Below the pieces are notes generated by a model. The model worked only from the letters and a program-made list of their open reading frames with translations, searched no databases and was not told the DNA's origin. Source: Pelobates cultripes (Eukaryota > Chordata > Amphibia > Anura > Pelobatidae). From it: DNA of 64,000 bases. The stretch lies in contig OW240918.1 in NCBI GenBank assembly GCA_933207985.1, positions 114,118,046 to 114,182,045 of the forward strand, read 5' to 3'. The position numbers and the translations under genes are program-made. Below, one piece after another: positions 23,199 through 33,362 of this stretch (its first letter is position 1; every line of letters begins with the position of its first letter).

Positions 23199-23835
23199 CT
23201 TGATGCACACTGGCTTCCTTGTTCTCTCAGCTCTGCCACGTACAGGGACCTCCACAGTCCCCTCAGTGTGGATAGTGGTAAGAAGGTACACATCCTTCTT
23301 GTCTCTGTACTTAACTTAACTGAGGTCTCTCCCCTTTGTAGCCGGGTGCATGCTAGTTGTCCTGGGAAACCTGCGCGGTTCTTTTTTATTGTACCGCGAG
23401 CTAATGTTTCAAAACAGTACAGTAGCTTGAACAAAGGGACACTTGTATAAAAATTGTCAGTATACAAGTGGTACCCTTTGTTCATCAGGGGGAATATCAG
23501 GTCCCAGACAATCTTGCCACTGGTTCCCATATGTTCTGGACAACCTGGAGGGTCAAGGTGGCTATCCTTTTCCTCGTACACATGGAAGACCTGAGTATAC
23601 CCAGTCTCGCTATCACAGAGCGTATACACCTTTACACCATACCTAGAGCGCTTGGAAGGAATATACTGCTTGAATCCCAGCCTTCCCTTATACTTCATCA
23701 GGGATCATCCACGCATATATTCCTTCCAGGTGTATAAGCCTCTGCAAACCTGGCAGCAAAGTGGTTAATCAGGGGGCGGATTTTATACAGCCTGTCAAAC
23801 TGAGGATGCTCCCTAGGGGGGCACAGGCTGTTTTC
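23199..23835 (-). pseudogene. piggyBac transposase pseudogene (PGBD4-like)
   Basis: It would encode the central part of a piggyBac DDD transposase, the enzyme that cuts and pastes at TTAA. From 23835 leftward three frames carry family motifs: NSLCPPREHPQFDRLYKIRP, then NICVDD with the first catalytic Asp. After a one-base shift near 23703 come YKGRLGFKQYIPSKRSRYG, then SGKIVWDLIFPL and YHLYTDNFYTS with the second catalytic Asp. After another shift near 23290 comes TIHTEGTVEVPVRGR. The N-terminal third, the third Asp region (usually around GVDLSDQ) and the cysteine-rich C-terminus are missing, so the gene is dead. It lies inside the TTAA-bounded element 19888-25172, which it presumably once mobilised. 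Confidence 0.92.
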
Positions 23836-24039
23836 GCTGATCACAATAACTTTACTTGATCTGTCACAAAAAACCCCACTAAAATAAACCCCTAAAAAAA
23901 TGCACAGACAGCAAAATAAGTGCTCCTGTGTTAGAGCCTGTGATCTATTCACTGATCACTGGCAGGACAGGGGTTAATAGCTCTGAAAAGAGCTTTTGGG
24001 TCTCACAAAAAAAAATTACAAAAAAATGAACCCCTAAAA

Positions 24040-24628
24040 GGGTGCTATGTGTGTAAGGGTGCTGTATGTGTAACGGTGCTGTTAGTGTGTGTGTGCTCTG
24101 TGTGTGTATGTGTATGTGTAAGGGTACTGTGTGTGAGGGTGCTGTGTGTGTAAGGGTGCTGTTAGTGTGTGTGTATGTGTAACGGTGCTGTTAGTGTGTG
24201 CTGTGTGTGTGTGAGGGTGCTGTTAGTGTGTGCTGTGTGTGTTTATGTGTAAGGGTGCTGTGTGCGAGAGTGCAGTTAGTGTGAGGGTGCTGTTAGTGTG
24301 TTTGTGTGTAAAGGTGATGTATGTGTGTGGGTGCTGTTAGTGTGTAATATGTGAGGTGGGGGTGGGGGGCCGTTTTGTTAACATCCCTGCTTACCTTTTG
24401 TATTGAGGGGGGACCGTGCTGCTGACATGCCTGGTGGTCCAGTGGTGAATGAACTCTAGCCCCGCGAGAAGAACCTGGCAATCCTCTCCTGCCTCCCTAC
24501 ATGCCTGTGGGTCGGTGAGGGAGATCTTTGATCTGCCTCACCTGCCCACGGAGGGAGGCACATAGTGCGGGCCGCGGGGATTAGGGTGTGCCTAAGCACA
24601 CCCGGCACACCCCGTGCGCACGCCTATG
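24040..24628. repeat. G-rich minisatellite plus MITE end
   Basis: From 24040 to about 24350 units of AGGGTGCTGTTAGTGTGTG type are tandemly repeated. The following GC-rich segment ends CACCCCGTGCGCACGCCTATG at about 24628; its reverse complement starts CATAGGCGTGCGCACG, a recurrent frog MITE/hAT terminus. A matching left end was not found. Together these probably form another microsatellite-bearing hAT insertion in the piggyBac body. Confidence 0.55.
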
Positions 24629-24897
24629 CACACTGATCAGAGTCAATATTTTCTAATATTGAACTGATCAGACAAATGGGGATCATACTTACAATAAAAT
24701 TGTTATTGGGGCAAGCTACGATGAGGCAGGCTAGGGACACCCCCAGAAGCCCCAAGATGCACTGCCTTTAGAAATTCAGCGCCATCTTGGGAGCCACATG
24801 GCTGGGAGAGGGAGGGGTATAAGATCTACTATTATATTAATTTTTAAAAAAGTTTTAATATTTATATATTTCTTCACTCAGGCACTCAGCACATGCA

Positions 24898-25165
24898 GAG
24901 CATCGGAAGCCTGCCCGATGAGTTTCCGATGCTCTGCTTTAACTGCCGGGCGCCACATGGAGCAACCTGGAAGTGATCGCCCCGGTGCCCGGCACAAATG
25001 AACAGTATTGCACGATGTCTCAACATCGAGGCATCACTGCAATACTATCAGACCGGCTGGAAGCGATCACGATCGCTTCCAGTGTTAAAAATAGTCGCGG
25101 ACCAGGTACATCCGAGGTCCTTAAGGACCATTTTTGTCGGACGTACCTGGTTTGTCCGCGGTTGG
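24898..25165. repeat. Three subterminal hairpins of the piggyBac right end
   Basis: GAGCATCGGAA at 24898 pairs with TTCCGATGCTC ending near 24934. TGGAAGCGATC pairs with GATCGCTTCCA around 25057-25081. CGCGGACCAGGTACATCCGA from about 25096 pairs with the segment ending CTGGTTTGTCCGCG near 25160. Series of subterminal inverted repeats are typical binding regions of TTAA elements. Confidence 0.7.
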
Positions 25166-25605
25166 GAATGGGTTAAATAACCAAGTGGTAGTTCAGAGTG
25201 AACGCTGCAAGTTACAGGAAAATAGTAAAATATATCTTCTAGTGAGTACTGTTATCAAGATGCTGATTAGACAGCATAATTATTGCACAGGTGTGCCTTA
25301 GGCTGGCCGCATTAAAAGGCCACTCTAAAATGTGCAGTTTTATCACACAACACAATGCCACAGATGTCACAAGTTCTGAGGGAGCATGCAATTGGCATGC
25401 TGACTGCAGGAATTTCCACCAGAGCTGTTGCCTGTGAATTGCATGTTCATTTCTCTTCCATAAGCTGTCTCCAAAGGTGTTTCAGAGAATTTGACAGTAC
25501 ATCCAACCAGCCTCACAACCGCAGACCACGTGTAACCACACCAGCCCAGGACCTCCACATCCAGTATCTTCATCTCCAAGATCGTCTGAGACCAGCTGCT
25601 GCAAC

Positions 25606-26606
25606 CACTGGCGTACATACCACTATGTCACTCTAGGGGGCCCAGCTGTCCTGTGTCCATCTTTTGTGGCCCCGTCCAAGGGGTCCATCGGGTGGCCCAT
25701 GCTGTTAGGGCCACCCGATGGGTATGGATTGTCAGGGAGCCTGGTCAGCGCTGTGGCGCTTTAACAGCACGACCGGGCCCCCTGTGATGAGATCACATGC
25801 TGGCTCCTCCCAGCTATCACTCAGAGCCCGGGTGGGAGGAAGCAGAGGAGAGAGTCAGAGTCCTGCACCTAAAAGGTAAGAAACAGGAGGGTGACTTAAA
25901 CATTTTGTGTGCGTGTGTTTTTGTTTGTATGTGTGTATGTATGTGTCTTTGTATGTGTGTGTGTGTCTGTCTGTATGTGTCTGTGTGTATGTCTGTTTGT
26001 ATGTATGTGTCTGTGTGTGTGTGTTTGTCTGTATGTATGTGTCTATGTGTGTGTGTCTGTCTGTATGTATGTGTGTATGTGTGCCTGTCTGTTTGTAAGT
26101 ATGGATGTATGTGTCTTTGTATGTATGTGTGTCGTGTGTGTGTGTGTTGTCTGTCTGTCTGTATGTATATGTCTCTGTTTCTGTCTGTATGTGTCTGTTT
26201 GTATGTGTGTGTGTGTGTGTCTGTCTGTATGTATATATCTGTCTGTGTGTGTGTCTGTATGTATGTATGTATGTATGTGTTCCTGTCTGTTTGTATGTAT
26301 GTGTCTTTGTATGAGTGTGTGCCTGTCTGTGTCTGTGTGTGTGTGTCTGTCTGTATGTATGTGTGCCTGTCTGTTTGTATGTATGAATGTGTGTCTTGTG
26401 TGTGTGTCTATCTGTGTGTATGTATATGTGTATGTGTCTGTATGTATCTGTCTGTCTGTGTCTATGTGTGTGTGTGTGTCTCTATGTATGTATGTGTATG
26501 TATGTGTGTCTGTATGTATGTGTGTTTGTGTCTGTCAGGGGATTTGGGGGGGGCGCCCACGGATTAGTTTTGCACCGGGGCCCCATGGATTGTGTGTACG
26601 TCACTG
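25606..26606. mobile_element. hAT non-autonomous element, 1001 bp, in Tc1 transposase
   Basis: It starts CACTGGCGTACATACC and ends TTGTGTGTACGTCACTG, a terminal inverted repeat of about 16 bp with few mismatches. A perfect 8-bp target duplication GCTGCAAC lies at 25598-25605 and 26607-26614. The first 300 bases are GC-rich and include GACCGGGCCCCC and GGTGGGAGGAAG, the same module as in the 21632-22225 copy. The remainder is a long TGTG/TGTA microsatellite, and no transposase is encoded. Confidence 0.93.
25905..26538. repeat. (GTGT/GTAT/GTCT)n microsatellite within hAT
   Basis: Over 600 bp of TGTGTATG, TGTCTGTC and TGTATGTA repeats. Frames of 60-268 codons composed of Cys, Val, Tyr and Met across it are not genes. 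Confidence 0.97.
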
Positions 26607-26720
26607 GCTGCAACAATCGGTTTGCATAACCAAAGAATTTCTGCACAGACTGTCAGAAACCGTCTCAGGGAAGCTCATCTGCATGCTCGTCGTCCTCATC
26701 GGGGTCTTCACCTGACTGCA

Positions 26721-27119
26721 GTTTCTGAGCCTTATCTGTTGCAGAACATATATTATAGGAAAAAAATCCCTGAAGAAACAAAGAGAATAAATAATTTTAA
26801 CCAAAAACCCTCCATCAAGAAAATCTTGTCTATTTGGATATTGCCACCTCACTGGAAAAATCCCCTCTACCAGGCATTCCTAGAAACTAACTTTCTAGAA
26901 AGCATCTTGACCATATGTACACAAAAGTAGGCGGGATACGACCTTCTGCATTATGAACAATTATGTCAGTGCTCACATGAAGTTGTTTATCTACATTGGG
27001 ATCCACTAAAAAGTCAGCAAACCCCTTTCTCTGTCCAACCAACAGTCTTGAGGTAGAAGTGCCAGTGGGCCAGGAAAGGGCTCCGAAACATAACATATGG
27101 CATCATAAGCAGGGGCAAC
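26721..27119. other. Non-genic DNA between two Tc1 fragments
   Basis: No gene was recognised. The right part may extend the antisense Tc1 element that follows, but alignment by eye fails. Confidence 0.4.
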
Positions 27120-27510
27120 AAATTGGCATCCTGAATGTCAAAGGTGCTTTCGGCGGTGGACAGGGGTCAACGTGGGCACTCTGACCACTACTGCTATGCA
27201 GCCCCATATGAAGCAAACTGTGTGTTCTGAAATCTTTCTATCATGGTCATAATTTAGTTTTTCAGCAATTTGACCTACAGTAGCTCCTCTGAGTGATCAG
27301 ACCAGACAGGCTAGCTTTCACTTCCCATGTGCATCAATGAGTCTGACACCAGTTCACTGATTGTCCTTCCCAATTTTCCTGCTGCCAATGCAAGAAATTA
27401 AAAAACTGACTGTTCACTTGCTGTCTAATATAGCTCACCTCTTGACAGTCAGGTGCCATTATTACAATATAATCAATGTTATTCAATCGACCTGTCAGTG
27501 GTTTTAACTG
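27120..27510 (-). pseudogene. Second Tc1-type transposase fragment, internally deleted
   Basis: Read on the minus strand, the order is CCACTGACAGGT, ATGGCACCTGACTGT, TATATTAGACAGCAAGTGAAC, GGAAAATTGGGAAGGAC, CTCATTGATGCAC, AGGAGCTACTGTAGGTCAAA, ATGGGGCTGCATAGC and CTGACCCCTGTCCACCGC. This is the 5' half of a well-known fish/frog Tc1 family (a TACACCGATCAGGCATAA-ended element). The segment normally encoding the start methionine and first HTH is missing between GGAAAATTGGG and GAAGGAC, so there is a clean internal deletion. The catalytic domain and ends are absent. It is a dead fragment of a family different from the preceding Tc1. Confidence 0.75.
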
Positions 27511-27529
27511 TGTTTGTGTACACATTTGT

Positions 27530-28753
27530 ATTCAGGTACTATAGATGTGCTTTATTGCATAATACAATCTAGCTCTAAATTTGATGTCCTCTACCAAATG
27601 GTACAAAAGAGCAGTGATGGAGCAGGATCATTGATAAGCAATACAGGAGAAACTTTCCATAAGGAATTGTCTAATCGCCACCGGGGTAAAGTTTTGACTG
27701 GTCACACATGTGGGCAAAGCCCAAAATAGTTTCAGAGCAAAAGTGGTCTTGGCCGTCAAATAAATGTGGGTTCCCCTTGGCGCTCCAATTAGCGCTCTTT
27801 GGCTGGTCGGTAAAGATGTAAACACAAGGGGTAAAAGGGACCAGGGAAATGAGGGAAGGGTGGACAAAAATAGTTCCAGGGTGATATTGGCTAAGTGCTG
27901 CTGGGGCCATTCGGTTACAGCTAGTTGCCAAACGGCCGTCTAGGAGGGAGCGCTTGGGATAAATTCAGAGAGGGAAAGTGTAGAGCCAGGGGAACACAAG
28001 AAAATCATCATTCTAGAAAATCAATCGCCTTACGGGTAAACAAATGAGGACAGGAAAGTGTCCGCCACAATCTCAACAACATTGAAAACAGAAATTTAAA
28101 ATCAAATGTCAGCAGACACTTTAGTGAGATCCACAGGGGCTGTGCCAACTATTTTACATTCCAAGGAATCAAAAGAGTTGTGAGACATTTGAAAAGGGGG
28201 GTCTTTTTTATTTGTTGCCAAAAAGAAAAATGTATCAACTATATTCACACTCCAGACAAGAACCCGGGACGGGTAAAATATGAAGATGTTGTATTTTTAT
28301 TACTATTTTATTTTTTATTAATATCAGGACATGTTTTTCCATCATGGGTTACATTTACAGCAATAGAATAGATGGCCATGTTTTTTTCTAGATATAAATG
28401 GCAATATCACTTGTGAACATGTAAATTCATTTATAGTGGCACATTTTAGGATCTGCATTATCAATGTAATGAAATGCTCTGTGATGTTTAGTGAACTGGC
28501 TAATGTTTAGGAAATAAGAGGCATGGTACTTTAAATTCTGATTGTGAAATATAAAGTTATGCTTATATGGGAGCTCATGTTCCCAAGAGAGATGTGTATA
28601 GATATACAAGACGAATGTGAATACGGATGAGTAAATCTGGAAGATGTCTAATGCTTAACGTGGAAGAGTTTGGTCAGTGAAGGCGTTAGCTCCTCTAGTA
28701 ATCTTGGTGAATTGTTTTTCCTGAATCTTTTCAGTTGATATTTTTTTCATTGT
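27530..28753. other. Non-genic DNA, possible LTR-derived block
   Basis: No gene was recognised. 27640-28000 is less AT-rich than its surroundings and contains AATTAGCGCTCTTTGGC-like phrases suggestive of an old retroelement, but no ends or domains are visible. The rest is AT-rich. Confidence 0.4.
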
Positions 28754-28757
28754 TTAA

Positions 28758-30081
28758 CCCATTAACGCCGTTAGGGCGTTGTATGCTGTCCCCATTATAA
28801 TGTGTTTTAAAGCCGTTACGGCGGCAAAGAACGCCCTAACGACTTTGAGCCCCAGTAGCTGAAATGTACTTACCTCCACCGTGATCTACTTCTGGGGCAA
28901 TGCCTGACAGCCCAGGCAGTCGCCCCTCTGCAATTTAGGCCCGCGCAGGCCATGTGATGTCTCTGAAAGAGCGATCACATGGCAGGCATAGCTGCCTATG
29001 CAGCTGCCTGCAGGGGGACTGCCTAAAAACTAACAGTTCATTCTAAAATTATTTTGATATTAATATGTATATATATTGTTATCAAAATACACTCAGAATG
29101 AAAATATATATATATATATCTATATATAAATATATAAAATTAAATTAAAAAAAATATACATATAAATAGATATAATTACATAAATAATTACATAAATATA
29201 AACGTTGGATATATATGCATATATATTTAAATTCTATGTGTATATTTATGTAGGTTTTTGCACATAATTAAGTAATTTTATTCATTATAATTTGAGGGAT
29301 CAGCCTGACAACCTAGGCAGCAAGTCCAGAGAATTTAATTTGCATGTCCTATGTTTATCCCTGTAACTTTCCAAAACACTATAAAACCTGGACATGGGGC
29401 TTACTATTGTACTATGGAGACTTTGCCAAAAACAAATATGAGTGTTTCAAAACCGTAAAAGGCATCACAACGATGATATCACCAGTAAAAGTGCAGTTTT
29501 TGTGGAAAAAACAAATATGAATGCTAACTTTGGCCAGCGTTTGTGACTAAGTGGCTACTAAAAAAGACTGATCATACCCTGTTTTGAATACCCTGGGTTA
29601 TCTTCTTTTTCGAATGGTATGCCATGGGCTGCCATACCATCTCAAAAGCAACATAGCCAATCTGGCAAATTTTAATTTGCAAAAACAGAAATGGGCAAAT
29701 CTTATATTTGGCCCTGTAACTTTCCAAAACACCATAAAATCTATACTTCTGGAATACTGTTGTACTCATGAGACATTACGCTATACAAATACAATTGTTT
29801 TAGAGCATTTTAGACATTGCTGAATACAAATATGTGTATTTTATCGCAGTAAAATCTAACAGTATTATAGCATTCACAGTTAAAATGTCACGCAGGACTT
29901 GAAAAATAACACATTTTCTTAATTTCTCACATTTTTAGATTTTATTCACATTCAGTTTTATTTTATATATAAATATGTGATATGAAATTAAAGCCCTGTT
30001 TCAGACATATAGCTCAAATTTCAGGCTTTGTTTACATTTTGTTTGATTACAGCTTGTACGATTGGCCATGTCCTTAATGGG
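28758..30081. mobile_element. Non-autonomous piggyBac-type element, 1.3 kb
   Basis: TTAA (28754-28757) precedes CCCATTAACGCC, and GGCCATGTCCTTAATGGG precedes TTAA (30082-30085). Reading inward from the right gives CCCATTAAGGAC, so the terminal inverted repeat is CCCATTAA(C/G)G(C/A)C. A subterminal hairpin is formed by CGTTAGGGCGTT and AACGCCCTAACG. The middle is AT-rich with (TA)n and no coding capacity. A truncated relative lies at 49679-49945, sharing CCCTGTAACTTTCCAA and the phrases around it. Confidence 0.85.
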
Positions 30082-30085
30082 TTAA

Positions 30086-31699
30086 TGTTAATGTTTTGTT
30101 TATGTGTTTATTGATGTTCTAATTATTTTGCGTATATGTATTACTTTTCAAGTTTATTATATATCTGCATATTGTTTGTTATTTGATTTTATTGTGCAGC
30201 TTCATGTTTAAATTTAGGTTAGGTATCTTCGTGGCTCGGTCTTAAGGCAGTGTGAAGGTTAAATGATTGATATAAGTTTCACGGTGGATACTGTGAGATA
30301 ATTGGGCTGCTTCTCAGCTTTTCCATCTTTGGCAATTAGTCCGCAGCTATAAGACCTCGCCACAATGTAACAACTTTCAATCTGGAGAAAGTGTGTTTTA
30401 TTATGAAATGCGTTGATTCAAGTGTACATGGACCTTCGTAATTTTGCGTGAATCTATTTGCTATTACACTGTTTACAGCAAGAGAATGAAACGTTTTAAA
30501 ATGAAAGAAATAAAGAAGAATGTTTTCAGTGATGAGTAACAGTATATGTGTTGGATTTGGGACATGGCATTTATATTTTCATACATCAGCAAATAGGAGG
30601 GTGGACCACCTCAGTGAAGTCCCGCAGGAGGATACATTTCTAATATATCATGTGGAGGTTGAGGTGGAGTTCATTGGAAAGGAATTTATCATCTAAATAA
30701 TGCATGCATTTTCCTCCACGTTAATATTCTTTTGTATTTTCTTATGTTACTGTTTCTTTGTGTGGTCACTTTTGGATTTCCCCTGATAATATGTTCCTAC
30801 CACTGTGAAGCAGTAAAAGCAAGGAAGAAATTTCAAACTGGTGGGAGAATTTCTTTAAATTCATTTGACTATTTTTGTAAGACTTTGAGAAATGAAAGAT
30901 AAACACAAATTCCAATAAATGCATGTTGTGTTCTTTTTATCTTCATTGTTTGATTAAAAGTCCATGGCAACAGATCTCTTGTAATAGACTAGCAATTTTA
31001 CAGTAGATTTCAATAGAAGAAATAAAGTTAAGATTATCTTTTATAAGAGTTTTGCCAAAGGACCACTAATATACTGAATAAATGACAACTAATATATCTC
31101 TTGCTGTTACTATAAAATGAGCCCATATGGATGTGCCAAGGCAAGGCCAAACTACGCACCTGTTCCATCACTGTTTGTGCTACTTTGGGTTAGTTCATTA
31201 TTTGGTTAAAGATAAAAATCATCAGTGTCAAGTGAAATTTATCACAAAAAAATCAAAATATCAGCTTGTACATTGTTTATGAAGTTTATAGTTTGTCACG
31301 TTTAATTGGACATTAAGTCACATTTTCAATGGGCTATGTATACTCATTATGAAGCCATTATAATTATGCAGATTTGTTTAAATTAAAAGGATAGCAAATA
31401 TTTTAAACAGTGGCTTAAAACCAGCAAGAACCCAGATTGAGGCTTTAGGAAATGTGTATCTTACAAAATACAATTCTGTGCACGTCACCTCAATACTCAG
31501 TCTGGAGTGTGCTATGTTCTGGTGTTTTCTACAGTAACTCCCTACAACATGCAATGAATGACTCCATGCTGCTATGTGATTGTAGACCAAGTTTTGTTAA
31601 AGGGGACATTTCCACTCTGCTATTCCTAGATCCACTCATGGATGAGTATATGAAGCAAGATGACAAACTTCAATCCATTACCTATGTTGTCCTTTAGAA
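30086..31699. other. Non-genic DNA
   Basis: No gene was recognised. Around 30400 a phrase GAAATGCGTTGATTC recalls the CGAAACGTTG retroelement hallmark at 12700 but lacks the rest. Otherwise I see no repeats. Confidence 0.45.
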
Positions 31700-32460
31700 T
31701 GGAAGAACGGTTTAGCAGTAAGACACAGAGCGCAATTATATTCTGCATAATTTCTTCCTGAGATTTTCTGGATTTGAAACGAACAGTTCCTGTGGCTCAA
31801 TTTTCATTGCCTGCCAATCCACAGAGACAGCCACTCTTGAGGATTTACTTCAATTCACTGGCTATCACTTTTCATCTGACAGTTCAGTCTGTACGCTCCT
31901 ATTTGTGTTATTAAAATCTCTTTTGATTGTCTGTTGCGAGGGTTTCAGAGTGTTCTGCATCCCCAGAGGAAAATCAAGAAAGAAAGGCAAATCAGCAACT
32001 GATACATATATAAAAAAAGAGAGAATTTAGTCTGAATTCCTTCGAGTCTTGATAATTAGCTGTCAGCTTGTTCGCTGATTAATAAATGTATTTAGTTGAA
32101 GGCATCCTTTTGTAACCATAAAATATACAGCGTGGGGGCAAACGGCGGCTCAGTTGGCGTTCTTGTTTTATTTTAAAATATTTGAGACTTATCATGTAAC
32201 ACCCACTGAATATTTCATACTTCATTCCCAGCTCATGTCAGACTTGATACAGAAGCTATTAAAATGATGTCAAAAGAATCTAAATCTAGATTTCACTTCC
32301 ACGCTCATTGTGGACAGGCGAAGGGACTTTATCTTATTGACAGCCAAGATGTCAAGAGAATAAAGTATATTTTAGACTTGTTTATAATTTCATTATAGTT
32401 CTCTGTGGGGTGCCTGCATCTCTAGCTGCTCACTTCAGTTCTTAATAATAAGGATTAACA
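31700..32460. other. Repeat-free block, candidate conserved non-coding element
   Basis: No repeat family, no microsatellite and no frame of note. The block is of mixed composition and contains homeodomain-type cores, for example GATAATTAGCTGTCAGC and CTGATTAATAAATG near 32048-32092, which is the texture of vertebrate developmental enhancers. Conservation cannot be tested from one sequence, so this is only a hint. Confidence 0.25.
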
Positions 32461-32811
32461 GGTTGTGTATCCAGGAAAAATAATGTTCTACTTTAGATTT
32501 ATAGGTTTTGAAATACATTTAAATGTGGAGTAGATTCCATTCCAATATATTTTGGGGAGGTGGGAAATAACTTGCATTACTAATTCAGCTAATTGCAAGT
32601 GCTATTCAAACTGTATTGATTAAAAAAGACAAAATCTGGCAAAAATATTTTTCATCTCAAAGATGATTACCAATTTTATGGGGTGCATTTTTAGGGGTAC
32701 TATTTGGCTGGTGCAGAATTAATGCTCTAATTTATGTTATACTCATTGTGAAGCCTGTTCCACTTAATACTGGGTTAATATCTATAGTGAAAAAACTGGA
32801 ACCACATTAAA

Positions 32812-32869
32812 CTGACCTAAATTTTCAACAGTATGTTTAGCTGACCTAAATTTTCAACAGTATGTTTAG
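32812..32869. repeat. Perfect 29-bp tandem duplication
   Basis: A unit beginning CTGACCTAAATTTTCAAC and ending GTATGTTTAG occurs twice, head to tail, without a mismatch. Confidence 0.97.
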
Positions 32870-33262
32870 CGAATACTTAAAAACATATTACAATTGTAAC
32901 TCATTATCAACCACACTATAACTAAATTTATCAGAGTTTGCTTCCATTCTTCATGTTGGTAACAGCAAGACATCACGTGAATTCTTTCAGTCCTTTGCCA
33001 ATATAAGCTTTCATGAATATAAGGATTCCATGCTTTGCTATGAGCAGCCTTTGATTGGCTGAACGTGGTGATTGACAACCACACTCATTAGGTCCGCAAT
33101 GGATGGCCTAAGATCAACCATCAAGATGATCGCAGAAGAGGAGGGGAAGCTGCGCAAAAGAGACTGCCTGACGCTGGACGAAAGATGAGTAAAACTGGCA
33201 ATTTCATACTGTGAACGTTAAGGATTTGAATTAAAATGTTACAGTACATTTAAATGCATTTG
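32870..33262. other. Non-genic DNA
   Basis: No gene or repeat was recognised between the tandem duplication and the assembly gap. Confidence 0.5.
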
Positions 33263-33362
33263 NNNNNNNNNNNNNNNNNNNNNNNNNNNNNNNNNNNNNN
33301 NNNNNNNNNNNNNNNNNNNNNNNNNNNNNNNNNNNNNNNNNNNNNNNNNNNNNNNNNNNNNN
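33263..33362. other. Assembly gap (100 N)
   Basis: Exactly 100 undetermined bases, a conventional placeholder for a gap of unknown size. Confidence 1.

Larger units (their letters stand above)
19888..25172 (-). mobile_element. piggyBac element, nested and degenerate, 5.3 kb
   Basis: TTAA at 19884-19887 precedes CCCCTTAGTGACC, and GGTTGGGAATGGG precedes TTAA at 25173-25176. This is the TTAA duplication and CCC..GGG ends of piggyBac elements, although the terminal inverted repeat is weak. Inside are a dead piggyBac transposase on the minus strand (23199-23835), family-typical non-coding sequence near the left end (19888-21000) and subterminal hairpins near the right end. Several hAT/MITE insertions and minisatellites (21007-22920, 24040-24628) inflate it. 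That both TTAA ends belong to one element is an inference; two adjacent related elements would be the alternative. Confidence 0.65.
25355..26715 (+). pseudogene. Tc1-type transposase pseudogene, interrupted
   Basis: The frame starts MPQMSQVLREHAIGMLTAG at 25355 and gives the N-terminal paired-like HTH region of a Tc1 DDE transposase (GISTRAVACELHVHFSSIS as first HTH, then the GRPR-like hinge NRRPRVTTP). It runs to about 25605. After the hAT insertion, coding resemblance resumes at 26607 with RISAQTVRNRLREAHLHARRP, the segment just before the first catalytic Asp in Tc1 transposases, and fades at about 26715. The catalytic DD34E domain is absent. The two halves would join cleanly at the hAT target site, showing that the transposase was already integrated when the hAT element arrived. 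It is non-functional. Confidence 0.9.
25245..26720 (+). mobile_element. Tc1/mariner element fragment split by a hAT insertion
   Basis: Starting within GATGCTGATTAGACAGC, the 5'-UTR phrase GCACAGGTGTGCCTTAGGCTGG and then GGCCACTCTAAAATGTGCAG is characteristic of a widespread fish/frog Tc1 family. The transposase frame follows. Neither terminal inverted repeat is preserved. It lies directly beside the piggyBac right TTAA. Confidence 0.8.

Noticed and set aside
25797..26715. Frames up to 268 codons rich in Cys, Val, Tyr and Met
   Set aside because: They are translations of a TGTG/TGTA microsatellite inside a hAT element, open in several frames at once.
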